NCBI GenBank assembly: GCA_900095095.1
Contig: FMBT01000113.1
Span: forward strand, 1 to 41,893
Direction: 5' to 3'
Origin: Fragilariopsis cylindrus CCMP1102
Lineage: Eukaryota > Bacillariophyta > Bacillariophyceae > Bacillariales > Bacillariaceae
DNA: 41,893 nucleotides
Every line of letters begins with the position of its first letter. The first letter of the stretch is position 1. Shown here in pieces: positions 41,853 through 41,893 of the stretch. Below the pieces are notes generated by a model. That model did no database searches, was not told the DNA's origin, and saw only the letters and a program-made list of their open reading frames with translations. The position numbers and the translations under genes are program-made.

Positions 41853-41893
41853 AGGTCCTCATAAGGCCATTTAGGCCTCAAAACAGGGTTTCC
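41853..41893 (+). repeat. repeat F, copy 2, cut by window end
   Basis: GGCCATTTAGGCCTCAAAAC followed by AGGGTTTCC is the inverted counterpart of 38236-38265. It runs into the end of the sequence. Confidence 0.65.

Larger units (their letters stand above)
37559..41893. other. gene-free right flank dense in dispersed repeats
   Basis: 4.3 kb without a supported gene. It holds microsatellites, repeat A copies 2 and 3 in opposite orientation, repeat C copy 2, repeat E copies at 38805-39000 and 41628-41840, and repeat F at 38231-38265 with its inverted copy at the window's end. The less biased base composition and the repeats suggest old mobile-element sequence. The window stops inside a repeat. 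Frames at 38794-39060, 39460-39708 and 40201-40694 fall in repeats or simple sequence. Confidence 0.7.

Noticed and set aside
1..41893. tRNA, rRNA or spliceosomal RNA genes
   Set aside because: GGTTCGA-like strings (for example near 17620) were inspected without finding acceptor and anticodon arms, and no rRNA or snRNA core sequence was recognised. A covariance-model scan was not possible here.

Overview
This is nuclear DNA of a photosynthetic stramenopile, most likely a diatom. It is AT-rich and has mostly single-exon genes whose proteins carry long Asn/Ser/Thr/Asp runs. Several proteins start with a signal peptide followed by a Phe-containing cleavage motif, the bipartite plastid address of diatoms. 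The gene content also fits: a plant-type three-domain tRNA ligase, a ferric-reductase with extra membrane helices, a plastid fibrillin and a thylakoid-lumen-type TPR protein. There is no sign of bacterial operons, viruses or CRISPR. The assignment is inference from protein features, not from a marker gene.

Layout. 1-2.3 kb: gene-free, with degenerate dispersed repeats. 2.3-3.6 kb (-): three-repeat MYB protein. 5.2-9.1 kb (-): ferric-chelate reductase, divergent from the fibrillin at 10-11.2 kb (+). 11.4-15.8 kb (-): GH38 alpha-mannosidase with one clear intron. 15.8-18.4 kb: gene-free, with two fold-back elements of about 0.5 kb, a dispersed repeat, a 44-bp hairpin and a cluster of ACGCGT hexamers. 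18.4-19.7 kb: divergent pair of small unknown genes sharing a promoter with a tandem 12-mer. 19.9-21.1 kb: two head-to-head overlapping frames, one encoding an IQ + CCCH zinc-finger protein. 21.5-22.6 kb (-): plastid-targeted unknown. 22.6-25.5 kb: three copies of an intergenic repeat around a DUF273-like glycosyltransferase (-). 25.5-27.1 kb (+): plastid-type saccharopine-dehydrogenase-like protein. 27.5-28.8 kb (-): SET-domain protein with a plastid-type leader. 29.5-30.0 kb (-): EMAP-II/Arc1p-type tRNA-binding protein. 30.9-35.6 kb (-): tRNA ligase. 36.1-37.6 kb (+): TPR protein. 37.6 kb to the end: gene-free and dense in dispersed repeats, sharing families with the left end and the 17-kb region.

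The main technical point is that five otherwise well-conserved genes (ferric reductase, mannosidase, glycosyltransferase, tRNA ligase, TPR protein) are each split over two or three reading frames. Conserved motifs continue exactly across each break, and most breaks are repaired by one extra base in a short homopolymer. Several of these genes should be essential or important, so unpolished long-read assembly is the likeliest explanation. Coordinates for these genes are given for the whole gene, not for the frame pieces. The genes are ordinary eukaryotic neighbours and no single pathway unites them. Iron acquisition, glycan trimming, plastid functions and tRNA splicing are all represented. I found no convincing new multi-gene system; the most unusual material is the structured repeat DNA at 16-18 kb.
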